Shown in pieces: positions 44,346 to 56,329 of a stretch of 64,000 bases of DNA. Position 1 is the first letter of the stretch, and each line of letters opens with the position of its first letter. Below the pieces are notes generated by a model. The model searched no databases. It saw nothing but the letters and a program-made list of their open reading frames with translations, and had not been told where the DNA came from. A program made the translations under genes and the position numbers. This DNA is from Bidens hawaiensis. Lineage: Eukaryota; Streptophyta; Magnoliopsida; Asterales; Asteraceae. The stretch is from contig JAIQDT010001644.1 in the NCBI GenBank assembly GCA_021521415.1, forward strand, positions 310,001-374,000, given 5' to 3'.

Positions 44346-45614
44346 AGCATGTAGGCTCTAGTCCTTGGCCTTGCTTGCTCAGCATCTTTCTTACCACTTC
44401 CTCTAGCCTAACCATCGGTACACTCCCTTGCCATATGGCCTATCTTGCCACATTTGAAACATGTTGGCATCGCACTTCACTCATTCTCATAATGCCCTAC
44501 CTTCCCACACTTATAACACGTGTTAGACCCAAGCATGCAATCCCCACCATGGGCTTTCCCACATTTGTGACAAATATCAGAACTCCTACCCCACTTGCAC
44601 TCACCACCGTGCATCTTTCCGCAGGTCTTACACAACCTCTTCTCCCAAACTCTTGGTTGTTGATTCTTGGGGTTCCACAACAGGAGCGACCCACTTTTTA
44701 TCCTTCTTCTCTTCCACTACCACCTCATCTATCGAAAAGTCATCATAAAACATTTCTGCCAACCCTACCGCAGAATCAAAAGTACCCGGTCTACCAGCCT
44801 TGACCAAGACGCGAACATTTTGCGGCAATCCCCTAAGGTAACACTTGATCCGCTTGGCCTCAATGTTCACCATGTCTGGCACCAACCTTGACATACGGTT
44901 GAATTCAGTGCTGTATTCGAGGTGTGTCATCTTGCCCGCTTTCAGACTCTGAAATTTCATTTCAACTCTTTCAACCTCAGCATCAGCACAGAATCGCTTC
45001 ATCACTAACTCCTTCAGATCATCCCATCTCAAAGCCTTGATCCCTTCCCCGACTCCTTCTCTACTCAGTCGACTCCCACCAGTACATGGCTTCCTCACCA
45101 AAAGATTGGGTAGCGTAACCAACAGCTTGGTCGGGACAGCATTCGCTAACTCAGATAACCTTGTCCATTGTGGTTATCTATTGGAGAGTAGCGATTGCGT
45201 CTCCCATGACAGTTAGCTTCGGTGGATCACAGCCTTTGAACAACTTATTGTTGCACCCACCTCGGCACCTTCTCCTATCATCAACCTTTACCGACTTAAC
45301 CACACTCGATTCCTCATTCTCCTTCTCATCATCTTTCTTACTATTTTCTCCAGACTTCTCAGCAGTCTTTTCCTGGCTTCCAGCAGACTTTTCGGGATTC
45401 ATGTTTTTCACAGCAGTTTCTACCGCTTAAGCAATGGCAGCTTAAATTGTGGGATCTAGTTAAACCCCTCGTTGTTACTCGGATTTCTAGAAGCTGCACT
45501 TCCTTCTCCCTCATCGTTAGTAGCTGATTCTACCAATGGTTCTCGGACAACGCATGTCCTACCCTGACGTCCCGTACGTCCTCTCTTTCTAGCCATTTTC
45601 TTAGCTCTAGCCAT
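44346..45614 (-). pseudogene. Gag of element G with zinc knuckles
   Basis: An ATG at 45614 starts a basic N-terminus (MARAKKMARKRGRTGRQG). GCDPPKLTVMGDAIATLQ lies near 45180-45240. The capsid-like domain is open at 44628-45122 (WDDLKELVMKRFCADAEVER, EYSTEFNRMSRLVPD, IKCYLRGLP). The C-terminal zinc region has several Cys/His clusters: CKTCGKMHGGEC, CHKCGKAHGGDC, CYKCGKVGHYENE, and in the next frame CFKCGKIGHMAREC. It would assemble the particle and bind RNA. Stops and at least three frameshifts. Confidence 0.85.
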
Positions 45615-46014
45615 CGTATTCTAAAAGGAAACACAAACATCATCACTTAAGGAACCATTTAGTACAAGGATAGTAAGGCTAACAGGTAATAACAGTGGCC
45701 AGCTATGATTAGCTGATCACGTTACTCTCCGAGTCCTATACACTTCCCTTTGTGAGTCCACTTGTGCTAGTTCTACTTCTAACAGTTAGAAAATCAAACA
45801 GTTCATATCATCGTATACTCCTATCCCTAGCAATTAAGCTATCATTCATACATTATTCTACTTTGCGCATGAAATTAATCTCATACTTTACCTTCACTTA
45901 GCTTGCTTGAGTGACCATATGGCATTCTCGAACTGGAACCTTCTTTCTTTTTTCTTACATTAATCCCATTCTCTATTCGAGTCTAAGCATGTAGGATGCT
46001 TAAATCTCTCGAAC

Positions 46015-46029
46015 TTTGCTCTGATACCA
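46015..46029 (-). promoter_or_regulatory. Primer binding site of element G, tRNAi-Met
   Basis: TGGTATCAGAGCAAA on the minus strand, three bases inside the 5' LTR. Confidence 0.9.
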
Positions 46030-46032
46030 ACT

Positions 46033-48273
46033 TGTAAGGCCCCGTTACCGATGCCTCACTTTTGACGTTGGATTTACTCATAAACACAGTTCTAAATATC
46101 ATAGTTAAATAAAACTTTACGCGTAATATAAAAACTACAAACCAATATATTACATAACCATTAATTCTTGTCTTAACGAGCATTTAAATCATGTAAACAT
46201 AAAATATTTTCTTTTATATAACATAACAATTCATTGTGATGACAGTGTCTTCAACTCCATGCCATGTGCTTCCGCTCAAGGGAACTGCCTCATTCTACTC
46301 ACCTGCGTGCATACTAAAAGTCAGCTACACTGAGTGAGTTCTAGTTAATCATACAACATACAATAAGTTCACATACTTGCACACATGCCCGAAGGTGTGT
46401 ACATTATTCATACTTTATTTTACATGCATAACTATCCATACTACGTAAAGAGCCTTCTGCCCTATAACCTCACAGATATTATGAGGGTCTGCTCCCCAAC
46501 ATCACATATATTATTAGGGTCTGGTCCCTACCCTCACAGATATTATTAGGGTCTGGTCCCTCTCCTCAAAGATATTATTAGGGTCTGGTCCCTATCCTCA
46601 AAAATATTATTAGGGTCTGGTCCATATAATCACAGATATTATTAGGGTCTAGTCCCTTTGTTTCGTGCCGCTCTACCATACCTGTCTTTACATACTATCC
46701 TTGACGATTCGTGCAATATCCGAAGATCGCTCATGTACTGTCAACATATCTTACATACATCATTCATACATCATGTATATGTATCATACATACGTCATTC
46801 ATACATCAAGCACCATCAAGCAATCATCAAGCAATCATGCAATCATCATGCATAAATCATACGAGGAATACACTTACCACTTAAGGTAAGTGTATTAAAT
46901 ATCACATCAAGTATGCACACAACCTCGAAAACATAACAAGGAAGTGGGGCTAGAAACTCACCTGAACGCGATTACCTTCATCGTTTATGGTTATTCCTTT
47001 CTTGAGTTGTGCACAACTAACTGTATAACAATTACACGTATCAATTAACTATCACTACCCATTTCGCGTTTCTAGTCTAATTATAACCCTCAACGAACGG
47101 GGGTCCGGGGACAGCGCCCCTGGCAGCGGGATTTTAGGGGCGGCATCCCCTAGCGGGGTAGCGAGGGGCGGAACCCCTAGCTAGGTTTAAGCTGATAATA
47201 TTTTACGATAGTATTTTATTGTTAACCTCTCAATCCTTTAAAGTATCTTCTATTAATTAATAAGGTTCAAAGGCTATTTTGTAATTATCTCATTCTTCTC
47301 TAAGTAAGGGGACTATTCTGTCATTTTATTAAACTCCTAGTTCGCTACTTGGTTCTTAACAAATTGGGTTCTTAATGAATGACCCATTCATTACTTTATA
47401 ACGAATTGGACCTTATAACGAACCAGTCCTTTGACAAATTGGACCTTATAACGAAATGGTTCTTATAACGAACCAGTCCATATAACGAATCAGTCCATCT
47501 AGCGAATTGGACCTTCTAATTCGTTATCTTTTTTTTATCGAATGATCATAGCGAATTGGGAGTTAGTTTGTTATCTTTTGCTTAACGATCTTGAACACGA
47601 ACTAAGTCTGGTTCATTAGGCTTCCTTTAACGAATCATTAGACGAATTACCCCTAGTTCGTTAATTCTCTGAAAATGAATTAGGGTTAGGATAGAGAATG
47701 TCAGAAACATTCTCTGACATAACCTTCCTCGTACCCGCCGCCTTTCCGGCGCCGTTGCCGGAAAACCGCGACTTCACAGGAAAAACGAGATCTGACTCGT
47801 TTTTCACCGTTTTTCGTCCCGTTCGATCCAAATCTGAGCTAGGTTGATCCCTAAGCTCATATTAGGTTCGGTTTATACCTGATCCACCCGGATCTCATGA
47901 CTTTGACGGTTTAACGATGTCGGCTTGTCGTTTCACGGCTAAATCTAACGGGTTTGAGTTCATACAACATCATACTATCATTACCTTAGATCGGGATCGG
48001 TTTTCCTTCTTGGTTCGGCAAGAGTAATAAGAGAAACTAGAGAGAGATCTTAAGTGTGTGTTTTGGGTGGTGTATGGAATATGTGTAAAATGAATGAATT
48101 AATTAGTAATTAAGGTTTATATATCATGGATCATGGGCTTAAGCCCATGGTCTTTTCTTCTTTCCATCTTAATCCAAGTCCATAACCCATATCCATTTAA
48201 CCCAACACTAGCCCGACTCTTAATAACTCATATTTTCATTTTATTAACCGAAACTAGAAAACGGGATGTTACA
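46033..48273 (-). repeat. 5' LTR of element G
   Basis: 2241 bp, TGTAAGGCCC to GATGTTACA. It has the ACAGATATTATTAGGGTCTG tandem repeat (46468-46655), the GGGGC hairpins (47100-47180) and the TTCGTTA array (47340-47700). It is followed directly by D sequence (GATCTACAAAAGGAAGC). Confidence 0.93.
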
Positions 48274-48830
48274 GATCTACAAAAGGAAGCTGAATTGGAG
48301 GTCCAACAACTGGAAGAAACCAAGGATTCTTGGATCTTATTCCAAGATGGAGCATCCAACGTAAGAGGAACATGATTGGGTATCCTACTAAAATCGCCAC
48401 AGGGGGCATAACACCCCAATCTATTGCCTGTGAGTTTCAAGCCACTAACAATGAAACAAAATATGAGTCTCTAATTACAGGTTTGCAACTAGCTAAACAC
48501 ATGAGGATTAGGTATCTTCAGGTGTATATAGATTCATTATTAGTAGCTAACCACTTAATGGTTCATATGTTGTTAAATGTGAAAAACTAATCAAATATTT
48601 AGATATTGTGAAAGAACTGTCAAAGTTCTTCGATTCTTTTAGTATTATACAGGTACCAAAGGAAGAAAACGGTGGGGCAGATGCCTTGGAAAATCTAGCT
48701 TCCTCCTTGAAGATCCCGGAACCCACGAAGATTCCAATCATCCATATACTCTCACCAGCAATAGGAGAACAAGAAGTTGGGGAGATAACAAATAACAAAG
48801 AGATTGTGCTTTGGGATCCATAATCCTCAA
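48274..48830 (+). pseudogene. Archaeal-type RNase H of element D
   Basis: DLQKEAELEVQQLEETKD, then ILFQDGASNVRGT with a TGA, CEFQATNNETKYESLITGLQ, YLQVYIDSLLVANH and VPKEENGGADALENLASSL. The first and later Asp residues are kept, but the catalytic Glu of NEAEY has become Lys (NETKY). Frameshifts at about 48410 and 48560. It continues the D RNase H at 24939-25405. Confidence 0.85.
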
Positions 48831-48959
48831 ATAATCAAGGATCATGGATCGTCCCAATCAAGTAGTTCATTCAAGATGGAGAGATTCCCACGGCAGAGAA
48901 TCCTAAATCCTTCAAACTAATGGTATCATAATATATTTAATTACATGATGTTCTATATA

Positions 48960-50077
48960 GGAAATCTCTTGCAGGTCCATACATGAGGTGTATCGAAGAT
49001 CCTGAAATTCAAGAGATGCTTAAAGACTTTCACGAAGGAGATTGTAGTAATCACACTGGAGGCAGAGCCCTATTCTCTAGGATTCTAAGAACAGGGTACT
49101 TCTGGACAACCATGAAGATAGATGCTATAGAATATTCAACGAAGTGTGATGCTTGTCAAAGACATGGCGACATACTACATCAGCCAGCAAAACCTATATA
49201 TCCTATAACCTTATCACAGCCTTCATGAAGTGGGGAATCGATATTGTGGGTAAGCTACCTAAAGCGCCAGGAGGAAAAGTATTCATGCTTGCAATGACTG
49301 ATTACTTTTCAAAGTGGATAGAAGCAGAAGCTTTTGTTCAAGTCCGCGAAAAAAAGGTGATATCTTTCATTAAAAGAAATATTATAACTAGATTTAGAAT
49401 CCCTTCAGAAATTATTTGTGACAATGGTTCCCAGCTTATCAGGAAAAGAACCACTAACTTTAATGACAGTTGGGGCATCAAGATGCTCACTTCTACACCA
49501 GTTCACCCTCAAGCCAATGGCCAAGCAGAATTAACTAACAAGATTATTATCAACGACTTGAAGAAGAAACTAGGATCCTAGAAAGACAAGTGGGCTAAGG
49601 AACTTCCTTATGTTCTTTGGGCAGATAGAACAACACCAAATAATGCAACAGGTCAAACACCCTTCTCATTGGTGTTTGGATCAGAAGCTGTAATCCGTAC
49701 AAAAATGGTAGTTCCTACTACTAGAACAAGCATCCATGATCCTGAAGCCAATAATGAAATCCTTGTTGAAGACCTAGATATTCTTGAAGAACTTAGAGAC
49801 CTAGCCAAGATCAGAATGGCAGCGCATCAACAAATGGTAGCTGGGGCATACAACAAGAGTATCAGGATTCGAAGATTCCAAGAATAAGATCTAGTCTTAA
49901 GGAAAGCCTTCCAAAATACAACTTATCCGGCAGATGGAAAGCTAGCACCAAAGTGGCAAGGCCCCTACTTGATCGAGTCAGAAGTTGGAAAGGGGGCATA
50001 TCACCTGCGGACTATGGAATGCAACATGTTACCAAGAGTATGGAATGCTATCCATCTCAATAAGAACATTTTCTGAT
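48960..50077 (+). pseudogene. Integrase of element D
   Basis: The zinc region is open at 48983-49228 (CIEDPEIQEMLKDFHEGDCS, CDACQRHGDILHQ). After a shift the core reads [46 protein letters not shown] and NGQAELTNK, so D, D and E are all present. A TAG at 49579 and another at 49886 precede the tail, which ends near 50077. This is the reference used here for what B's integrase lacks. Confidence 0.88.
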
Positions 50078-51410
50078 AAGGATCCAGTATTCTTAAAATA
50101 TCAAGGATCCTAAAATTGATAATATTTATCTAATCACTTATTCAGTTCACATTCTTATTATTAACCTAAGGATAATATGTTCTTGACATTTATCTTTTCC
50201 AAGTTTTAAGTAACAATGCAGATTTCAATAAGAGGTTCAATATCTAACAGATTGGCTACCTCTCCCTTACGCTTAAGGTACACTGCTGTTTCCTTTGGCC
50301 TAGCCCACGATTAAGGTGTGACCCCCGATGGTCATATCTTCTAAAGTTTAAAGGTTTTCACCTTTCTTATAAATTAGAGTTTCTACACTCTCGCCTAGAG
50401 CGCACGTTATCCAACGTATAGTCCGGGGCAGCGGGACCAGTACACGCTTAGTGGCTGACAATTTCGTTGTTTTCGGCTATATGGAGAATCCTAAGATTTA
50501 CGGTAGATGTACCATACCACCGGTTTATAACATTTTTATGCTATATCAAGATAAAGGTTTCTAACATTTTCATGTTGGCTAAGATTTTGCCGTTTTCACG
50601 TCACTTACGTTTGGGCAAATCCGCAGTTGACATCCGTATCTTTGGGCCAGTCCCCAGTTTGGGCTTGTCCCCAGTTTAACACTAGTTTATTTGGGCTTGT
50701 CCCCAGTTTATTTGGGCATGTCCCCATTTTATTTATGGGCTTGTTCCCAGTTTGTTGGGTTTAATCCTAGTTAATATCATAAGTTATTTGCATCAGGTAC
50801 CCTAAGTTCAATTACAAGGATAACAGAAGGATCAATACTTATGGATTCAAGATCCTTAACTCATTTTTACAAGGGTCTCAGAAGAATCAGCACTTTTGGT
50901 AACTTAGGTCTAATTAGATCTCATGGTATGATTTCTATTTATCATGTTACATTTACTTAGTTAAAATTTTTATAAACTCTTTTTTATAAGGGTTCAAAAT
51001 CCTTATTTTACTTTACAAGGATATTCTATACTTAAAGCTTTTTACTCAAAAATATTTCTTAAAACTTTTAGCAAGACTAAGACAATAGAAAACTTACTTT
51101 AAATAATAACAAACAACATGCATATAAAAAAAAGTTAAGTTGTTATTAATAATAAGTCCTGGACTTGCCCAAAACCCTTAACCTGGATTTCACTATTCAA
51201 AAGATAGACCATCCACCCGGGTTAAGCAGGTGTTATAAGTTGTTCATGATTTGCAGTGAGAATAAGAGGTGTTGGATATATAGCATGAAGGGAAGTTCCC
51301 AAACTCTATAGATATATGATAATTATATATAGCTTGTCAAATCTCATATGTTTTTGCAGGTAGTTTGAATTCAAAGGCAAAATGACATCTGTGATCTTAT
51401 CACAGCCTCC
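50078..51410 (+). other. 3' region of element D without aORF
   Basis: Holds, inverted relative to B, the hairpins (AGAGGTT-GGCT-ACCTCT near 50250, AAAGGT-TTTC-ACCTTT at 50360-50375, GTGACC-type near 50315) and the conserved block 50400-50460. The tandem repeat GGGCTTGTCCCCAGTTTA follows at 50643-50756 (about six copies). From 50760 on there is AT-rich spacer and a segment matching B 15980-16040. From there it passes within about 150 bp to the polypurine tract, so the 1.6-kb aORF is absent. Confidence 0.75.
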
Positions 51411-51426
51411 ATTTTGGGGTGGCCAT
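51411..51426 (+). promoter_or_regulatory. Polypurine tract of element D
   Basis: ATTTTGGGGTGGCCAT, directly before the 3' LTR and matching that of B. Confidence 0.8.
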
Positions 51427-52042
51427 TGTTAGGGCATAAAAATTTGATACTGAGGATACGTTATGGTGGCATATGTTCTTGGATCAGTTATCCTTAGTCA
51501 GATCCGGTCAGGATCAAAGATCCTGTGTACTTATTATTTACTAATGGTTGTTCTCTTTGTATATGAATATATTGACAGGTATAACGGCTTGAGACGAGGT
51601 CTAACCTAATATTTCACCCTCTAAGTGGTCTAGAACGTGGTCAAAGAAGTGTAGCCATAATGGAGTAGTGCCATGAAAATAGGACATTATTTTAGTTGTT
51701 ATTTTGGTTATATATTGAGTTTATGATCAATTAGGGTTACACATAACACATTACACGTTCATCATCAACCTCAGAGCTAACTATAGCAGAAAACACACAC
51801 TTAGGTATTCTTGTATTCTTTGATCATAACCTCCAACCTTGTAACCTTGTTCTTGATTAATAAATTGGTGATAGACAATTGTCATCACCCGAGTTTTTTA
51901 TGCTAGCGATCCTGTCCGATCAAGGGCTTATCCTCGTATAAATATTTGTGTTCATAGATATATTACATATACAATCACAAACACCAAGTCCCACATTCAC
52001 GAATTTGATTACATTATCCTTAGTGGATTTTTGACCTAAACA
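51427..52042 (+). repeat. 3' LTR of element D
   Basis: 616 bp, TGTTAGGGCA to GACCTAAACA. It belongs to the same broad LTR group as A and B (shared TTATTAATAAAT and TTTTTATGC...ATCAAGGGCTT tail). The next bases, AAGAC, fall inside E's integrase codons. No 5' partner exists because the left half of D is lost. Confidence 0.85.
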
Positions 52043-52580
52043 AAGACCATCATCAGCAACTTGAAGAAAAAATTAAGTGACAAGAAAGGAAAGTGGGCAG
52101 AAGAATTAACTTTTGTCCTATGGGCAGATAGAACTACAGCAAAAAATGCAACATGATAAACACCTTTCATTGGAATTTGGTGCCAAAGCAGTACTTCCTA
52201 CAGAAATGATGATCCCAACAGCAAGAATCTATCTCCAGAATCTTAAAGATAACAATTGGCAGATGATCCATGATCTTGAGACCATCGATGAGGTTAGGTA
52301 TCAAACTAAAATCAAGATAGAAGCCTACTAGCAACGGATCACTAAGGCATACAACAAGAGTATAAGTATCAGAAGGTTACAAGTGGGTGATCTCGTGCTC
52401 AGGAAGACATTCAAGAATACTATCAAATCAAGTGATGGGAAGTTTGCACCTAAATGGGAAGGTACGTATCTAATAGATTAAGATTAGGAAAAAGAGCATA
52501 TTGGTTAGAAACAATAGATGGAGAGCTCCTTCCAAGATCGTGGAAGACTATGCATTTCAAAACCTATCTCATGTAAGTTA
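52043..52580 (+). pseudogene. Integrase C-terminal part of element E
   Basis: [20 protein letters not shown] and [14 protein letters not shown], then a stop, then in another frame FGAKAVLPTEMMIPTARIYL, DDLETIDEV-like codons, and RRLQVGDLVLRKTFKNT-like codons to about 52580. The catalytic Glu lies left of the D junction and is missing. Confidence 0.8.
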
Positions 52581-53429
52581 TAAAGTTATTCTTAGTTGGA
52601 TATCAGGTCCGTGCGTTATCCTTATCCTTTTTATTATTATTATTTTCGTTACATTCATTATTTATTTTACTGTTAATATTGTTCTTCAAAACAAATTTAC
52701 TGACTTAAGCATCGGAGGGGTGTTAGCCTGTCAAATACCCACCCTCACCAAGGTTTCAAGGTTTTGAAGAAATATCTAAGGATCGGGATAAAAGACAGAT
52801 ATTGACAATCTCTCTTAAGTCTAAGGATACAAAACCCTTCAAAGGTTTAAAGGTTTTTTCGCCTTTCTAGCATAAGGGTTCCTACACCACGCCAGCAGTG
52901 CACGAAATTTAAGGATAATTCAAGATGGCAGGATCTGTATACATAACGGTTACAAGCAATTTCGTTTTATTAGTTATACCAAGGATTCAAAATTACAATA
53001 TGACAGTCGTGTCACTTAGAAATTATGGCATTCACATGTCATTCAAAGTTTGGCAGGAGTCCCAAGAAAATACGGGCTTGTCCCGTCTAAGGAATTAACA
53101 TTTTCATGTTAAACAAGAACTTCGGCATTTACATGTCACCTACGATACACAAAATTAGGCTTGTCCCCAAGGATCCTTGATCCAAACTCTTTCAGAAAAA
53201 TATGGATCCTTAGATACTGAACATATTCTCAAGTATTATAACATGCAAAAGGAAATCAAATGGATGACTATCAAAAACACAAGGTTTAAAGCCAACAAGT
53301 TCATATATAAATACAAGAAAATTAAAGAAGATGACTGGACTTCATCCAAACGGAGGATCCATCAACCCAAATCATCATGACTATAAGTGCAAAAAAGGAA
53401 ATTGTCTTAAAACCCAATTATAAAACACA
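52581..53429. other. 3' region of element E with hairpins and repeat remnants
   Basis: Two to three weak copies of the GGGCTTGTCCC repeat (53073 and 53157) and hairpins. On the minus strand these read ATGACAT-GTGA-ATGCCAT (53024-53041, one mismatch), TTAACAT-GAAA-ATGTTAA (53094-53111, perfect) and GACAT-GTAA-ATGCC near 53125. No gene. It ends where element I is inserted. Confidence 0.65.
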
Positions 53430-53967
53430 CGATTAGAGCTTCAATCAATTGAATCGGTCATATTGATTAAACACCAGATCTAGTTATATGATATATGTAT
53501 ATGTATAATTGGTTTGATAATATTAACGATGTGTTGAGTGTACAATCGGGCAGAGTAACAGCAAGGGAGAAATTACTTTATAAACACTTAAATTAAACTG
53601 AGGTTGGACAGCCTATATATAGAAGATGAATGCCATTCGATACACATTCCATAACGAATGGCCTCCATTCGTCTTAATTACATAAATAACCAAAATTGTT
53701 TAGTGAATGACTCATTCGCTATACCCCATTCTTCAACATTCGGTGACGAATGGATACAATATATAACATATTAGGTCCATTCGTTAAACATCCATAACGA
53801 ATGGACATGTAATAATAACAATTAACGTTCATTTGTTAAACATCCTTACAAATTAACTATAACTTAACGTATGGGAGTTATAATTACTAAATTGTCCATT
53901 ACATTAAAATAAAAATAAATTACCTAACAATTACAAAGACACGAGACGACAAAACTGTGCACTAACA
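53430..53967 (-). repeat. 3' LTR of element I
   Basis: 538 bp. On the minus strand: TGTTAGTGCACAG, then a region with six or more ATTCGTTA/TAACGAAT words, then a TATA-like CTATATATAGGC (53612-53623), then about 180 bp to the end. The motif array is therefore upstream of the putative promoter. Confidence 0.8.
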
Positions 53968-54001
53968 AACACCCCCTCGTCTTGAGCTCTTTGTCTTTAC
54001 T

Positions 54002-55201
54002 TTATTTGAATCTCTTAGTCTTCCAATTACGAAAACTATGAATCCCGAACGCATGACACACACGTACAACGCGTTGAAATTTCATAGCTCGATCATAATC
54101 TTCACGCCTTTCAAACAAAATCTTGTTCTCGAACAAAACATTGTTGTCAGTCTCTAATAACTTAACGAGCCACATTGGGTCTATGACTCGTTTAAACATA
54201 GTCTTCAGCCCTTTGCCCAACATGATGACTAACTCGCATGTTCTATTGTCGTAGTTCGATCGATTGAACGATATATGAATATCATACGGAAAGGTCTTCA
54301 CTGATGCAAGCTTCATAGTTCTGGGCAGCTTTACTTTAAGAACCAACTTCCTCCAACCAGTTCTAGGATCAATCTTGTCGATGTATTTCCTGGTTGGCAC
54401 CTACGGTTTAAAGAATTTAAACCCGTGGTTGACCTCAAGGAACAGATGTTGATGAAACCATCATGCTAATTGATTTCCACCACGGTTAATAAACGGCCGA
54501 TTGGCCAGCGTTCTCACATCCCACCTCGGCAGTGAGAGAACATCAAGGATATATTGAAAATACATGACATCGTTCTCCCACTTAATTATACAAACCCTTA
54601 ACTCCGAATCGTATAACCAAGAAAAGATGTCACCTTTGACTGTTTGAACAACTTTGAATGTAGTCTTCTTATTTGCTTTGGCACGTGCACTGACATCCAG
54701 CTTGTGTTCTTGATCAATGTATCGATAGGCTTCAATGACCTTCGAAGTCAGGGTCTTGTTGTGGTCTCCAAACTAGCCCTCGGCATCAGGATCCAACGAG
54801 CCTGATTCCTTTGCCGATACTTTCTCCTTCCTTTTTGTTGTCTTCTCAAGGTGATCCTCAGCAGCTTTAACATCTTCTTTAGTGAATGATGGAATACCCT
54901 GATCAACATTTGATTGTGTATACAAATCAGGGTACTTCTCTGCCATCTCATATTCGATCTCTATCTCCTCATCTTCATAAATATACGACGTATTCCTGTG
55001 TGGAATACTTGTGTCAAGCAAAACCTCTTCTATCATGACAACCTCCACATCCTCCTCAGCCTCCAACGCATCCGTCTCTTAATCCTTTAACCTCAACAAT
55101 AATGATATTTGATCACGAGACAGGGAATGGTCAACAAACACACCCTCCTCGATCTCGTCAGCCTTGGCGGTACTCATCACCACCCCCTTGTCGTAATCCA
55201 T
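54002..55201 (-). pseudogene. Unrecognised protein of element I, 399-codon frame with four stops
   Basis: One reading frame with no shift from ATG 55201 (MDYDKGVVMSTAKADEIEEG) to TAA 54002, interrupted by four in-frame stops near 55080, 54774, 54465 and 54401. The N-terminal third is acidic (EEDVEVVMIEEVLLD, YEDEEIEIEYEMAEKYPDLY) followed by a Lys-rich segment (EKTTKRKEKVSAKE). The C-terminal half looks folded: GDIFSWLYDSELRVCIIKWE, LSLPRWDVRTLANRPF, WRKLVLKVKLPRTMKL, IDPMWLVKLLETDNNVLFEN, FERREDYDRAMKFQRVV. No zinc knuckle, DSG, YxDD or DDE motif. I do not recognise the family. Open length without shifts implies selection until recently. Confidence 0.65.
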
Positions 55202-55221
55202 AAATAAAACGGTGTTAGCTT

Positions 55222-55753
55222 TGATAGACTCGATCAATTAAAATGGTCATATTGATTAAACACTTGATCTAGTTATATGATATATGTATATGTATAACAG
55301 GTTTAATAGTATTAACGAAGTGTTGAGTGTATAATCAGGTAGAGTAATGACAACGGAGAAATTACTTAACACTTAAATTAAACTGAGGCTGAACAACCTA
55401 TATATAGAAGACGAATGCCATTCGTTACACATTTCGTTAAGAATGGCCTTCATTTGTCTTCATTACATTAATAACCAAAATGGTATAGCGAATAACTCAT
55501 TCGCTATACCCCATTCGTCAACATTCCATGAAAAATGGATACAATATATAACGTATAAGGTCCATTCGTTAAACTTTCTTAATGAATCGACATGTAATAA
55601 TAACAATTAATGTTCATTCGTTAAATATCCTTAACAAATGAACTATAACTTAACGTATGGGACTTATAATTACTAAATTGCCCTTTATATTAAAATAATA
55701 ATAAATTACTTAACGATTACAAAGACTCGAGACAACAAAACTGTGCACTAACA
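55222..55753 (-). repeat. 5' LTR of element I
   Basis: 532 bp, partner of 53430-53967, about nine in ten bases shared by eye. TATA-like CTATATATAGG at 55397-55407 on the minus strand. Confidence 0.8.
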
Positions 55754-56329
55754 TCCACCAAAGGGGGTACAAACGAAACTGTTTTCAAAAGACCATGCAG
55801 GGCCAAACCATTAAAACATCAAAGGAGAGGATTTAGTCTTTTTGTATCACCGCCCTCATCATCCTCTACATCGGTATCCTTCACCACTTCAGTATCCTCA
55901 GCACATTCATCGTCCTTAACCCCCGAAGATTCTTCACCCTTGAGAGCCACCATGGTCCACTCCCAAGCCTTAATGAACCAAAAAGAGATATCCAAACCCT
56001 TAGTCATCTCTTCCTTAGCCATTTTCAGCCTGTCCTAGGCAATGATAATGGTAGTCTTCTTCTTAGCACCAACCACATACACCTCTAATTCCGGTTCATG
56101 ACGAGCTTCAATCCCCTTCTTCTCTCTACCCAAAATAGACCTTATCCGACCACACTCATCCCTCATAGATTCAATCTCTTTGGTAAGGCAGTCCATATTT
56201 TCCCTTTCAGCTTGTGAAAGCTTCTCTTCATCCAACACATCCGTCTCCATCCTCCTAGCATGTTTCACTGTTCCCTGATAGCAAGATCGGAGATTATCTA
56301 TACCCTGTAACATTTTTGAAACATGGAAT

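Larger units (their letters stand above)
25406..48273 (-). mobile_element. Chromovirus-type Ty3/gypsy element G, containing element F and a solo LTR
   Basis: Minus-strand element: 5' LTR 46033-48273, tRNAi-Met primer site, gag, protease, RT, RNase H, integrase, chromodomain-like end, polypurine tract, 3' LTR 25406-25978 plus 37601-39298. Own length without insertions is about 9.5 kb. LTRs of 2.2 kb beginning TGTAACATCC and a chromodomain point to the Tekay/Del group of chromoviruses. The first 30 bp of the left LTR and some target bases are deleted, so no target duplication can be shown. The LTRs differ clearly, so it is older than F. Confidence 0.9.
24939..52042 (+). mobile_element. Tat-like Ty3/gypsy element D, 3' half, split by element G
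   Basis: Plus-strand pieces 24939-25405 (RNase H) and 48274-52042 (archaeal-type RNase H, integrase, 3' region, polypurine tract, 3' LTR) join in register across G: the left ends after KSQAL-DDF and the right starts DLQKEAELEVQQLE, adjacent in B. LTR, gag, protease and RT are missing at the left. D has no aORF: its 3' region passes from the block equivalent to B 16030 almost directly to the polypurine tract. It is inserted in the integrase of E. Confidence 0.85.
53430..55753 (-). mobile_element. Compact LTR retroelement I with one unrecognised ORF
   Basis: 2.3 kb: two similar terminal repeats (53430-53967 and 55222-55753) around a 1254-bp interior. Minus-strand LTRs start TGTTAGTGCACAG. A polypurine-like GACGAGGGGGTGTT precedes the left LTR, fixing the orientation. 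I see no gag, protease, RT or integrase motif, so the element must depend on others for movement. No clear primer site or target duplication was found. It lies in the 3' region of E. Confidence 0.75.

Noticed and set aside
44333..44803. 156-codon plus-strand frame, Pro/Thr/Leu-rich
   Set aside because: It lies opposite the gag zinc-knuckle region of G, whose Cys/His pattern is unmistakable on the minus strand, and begins inside the solo LTR.
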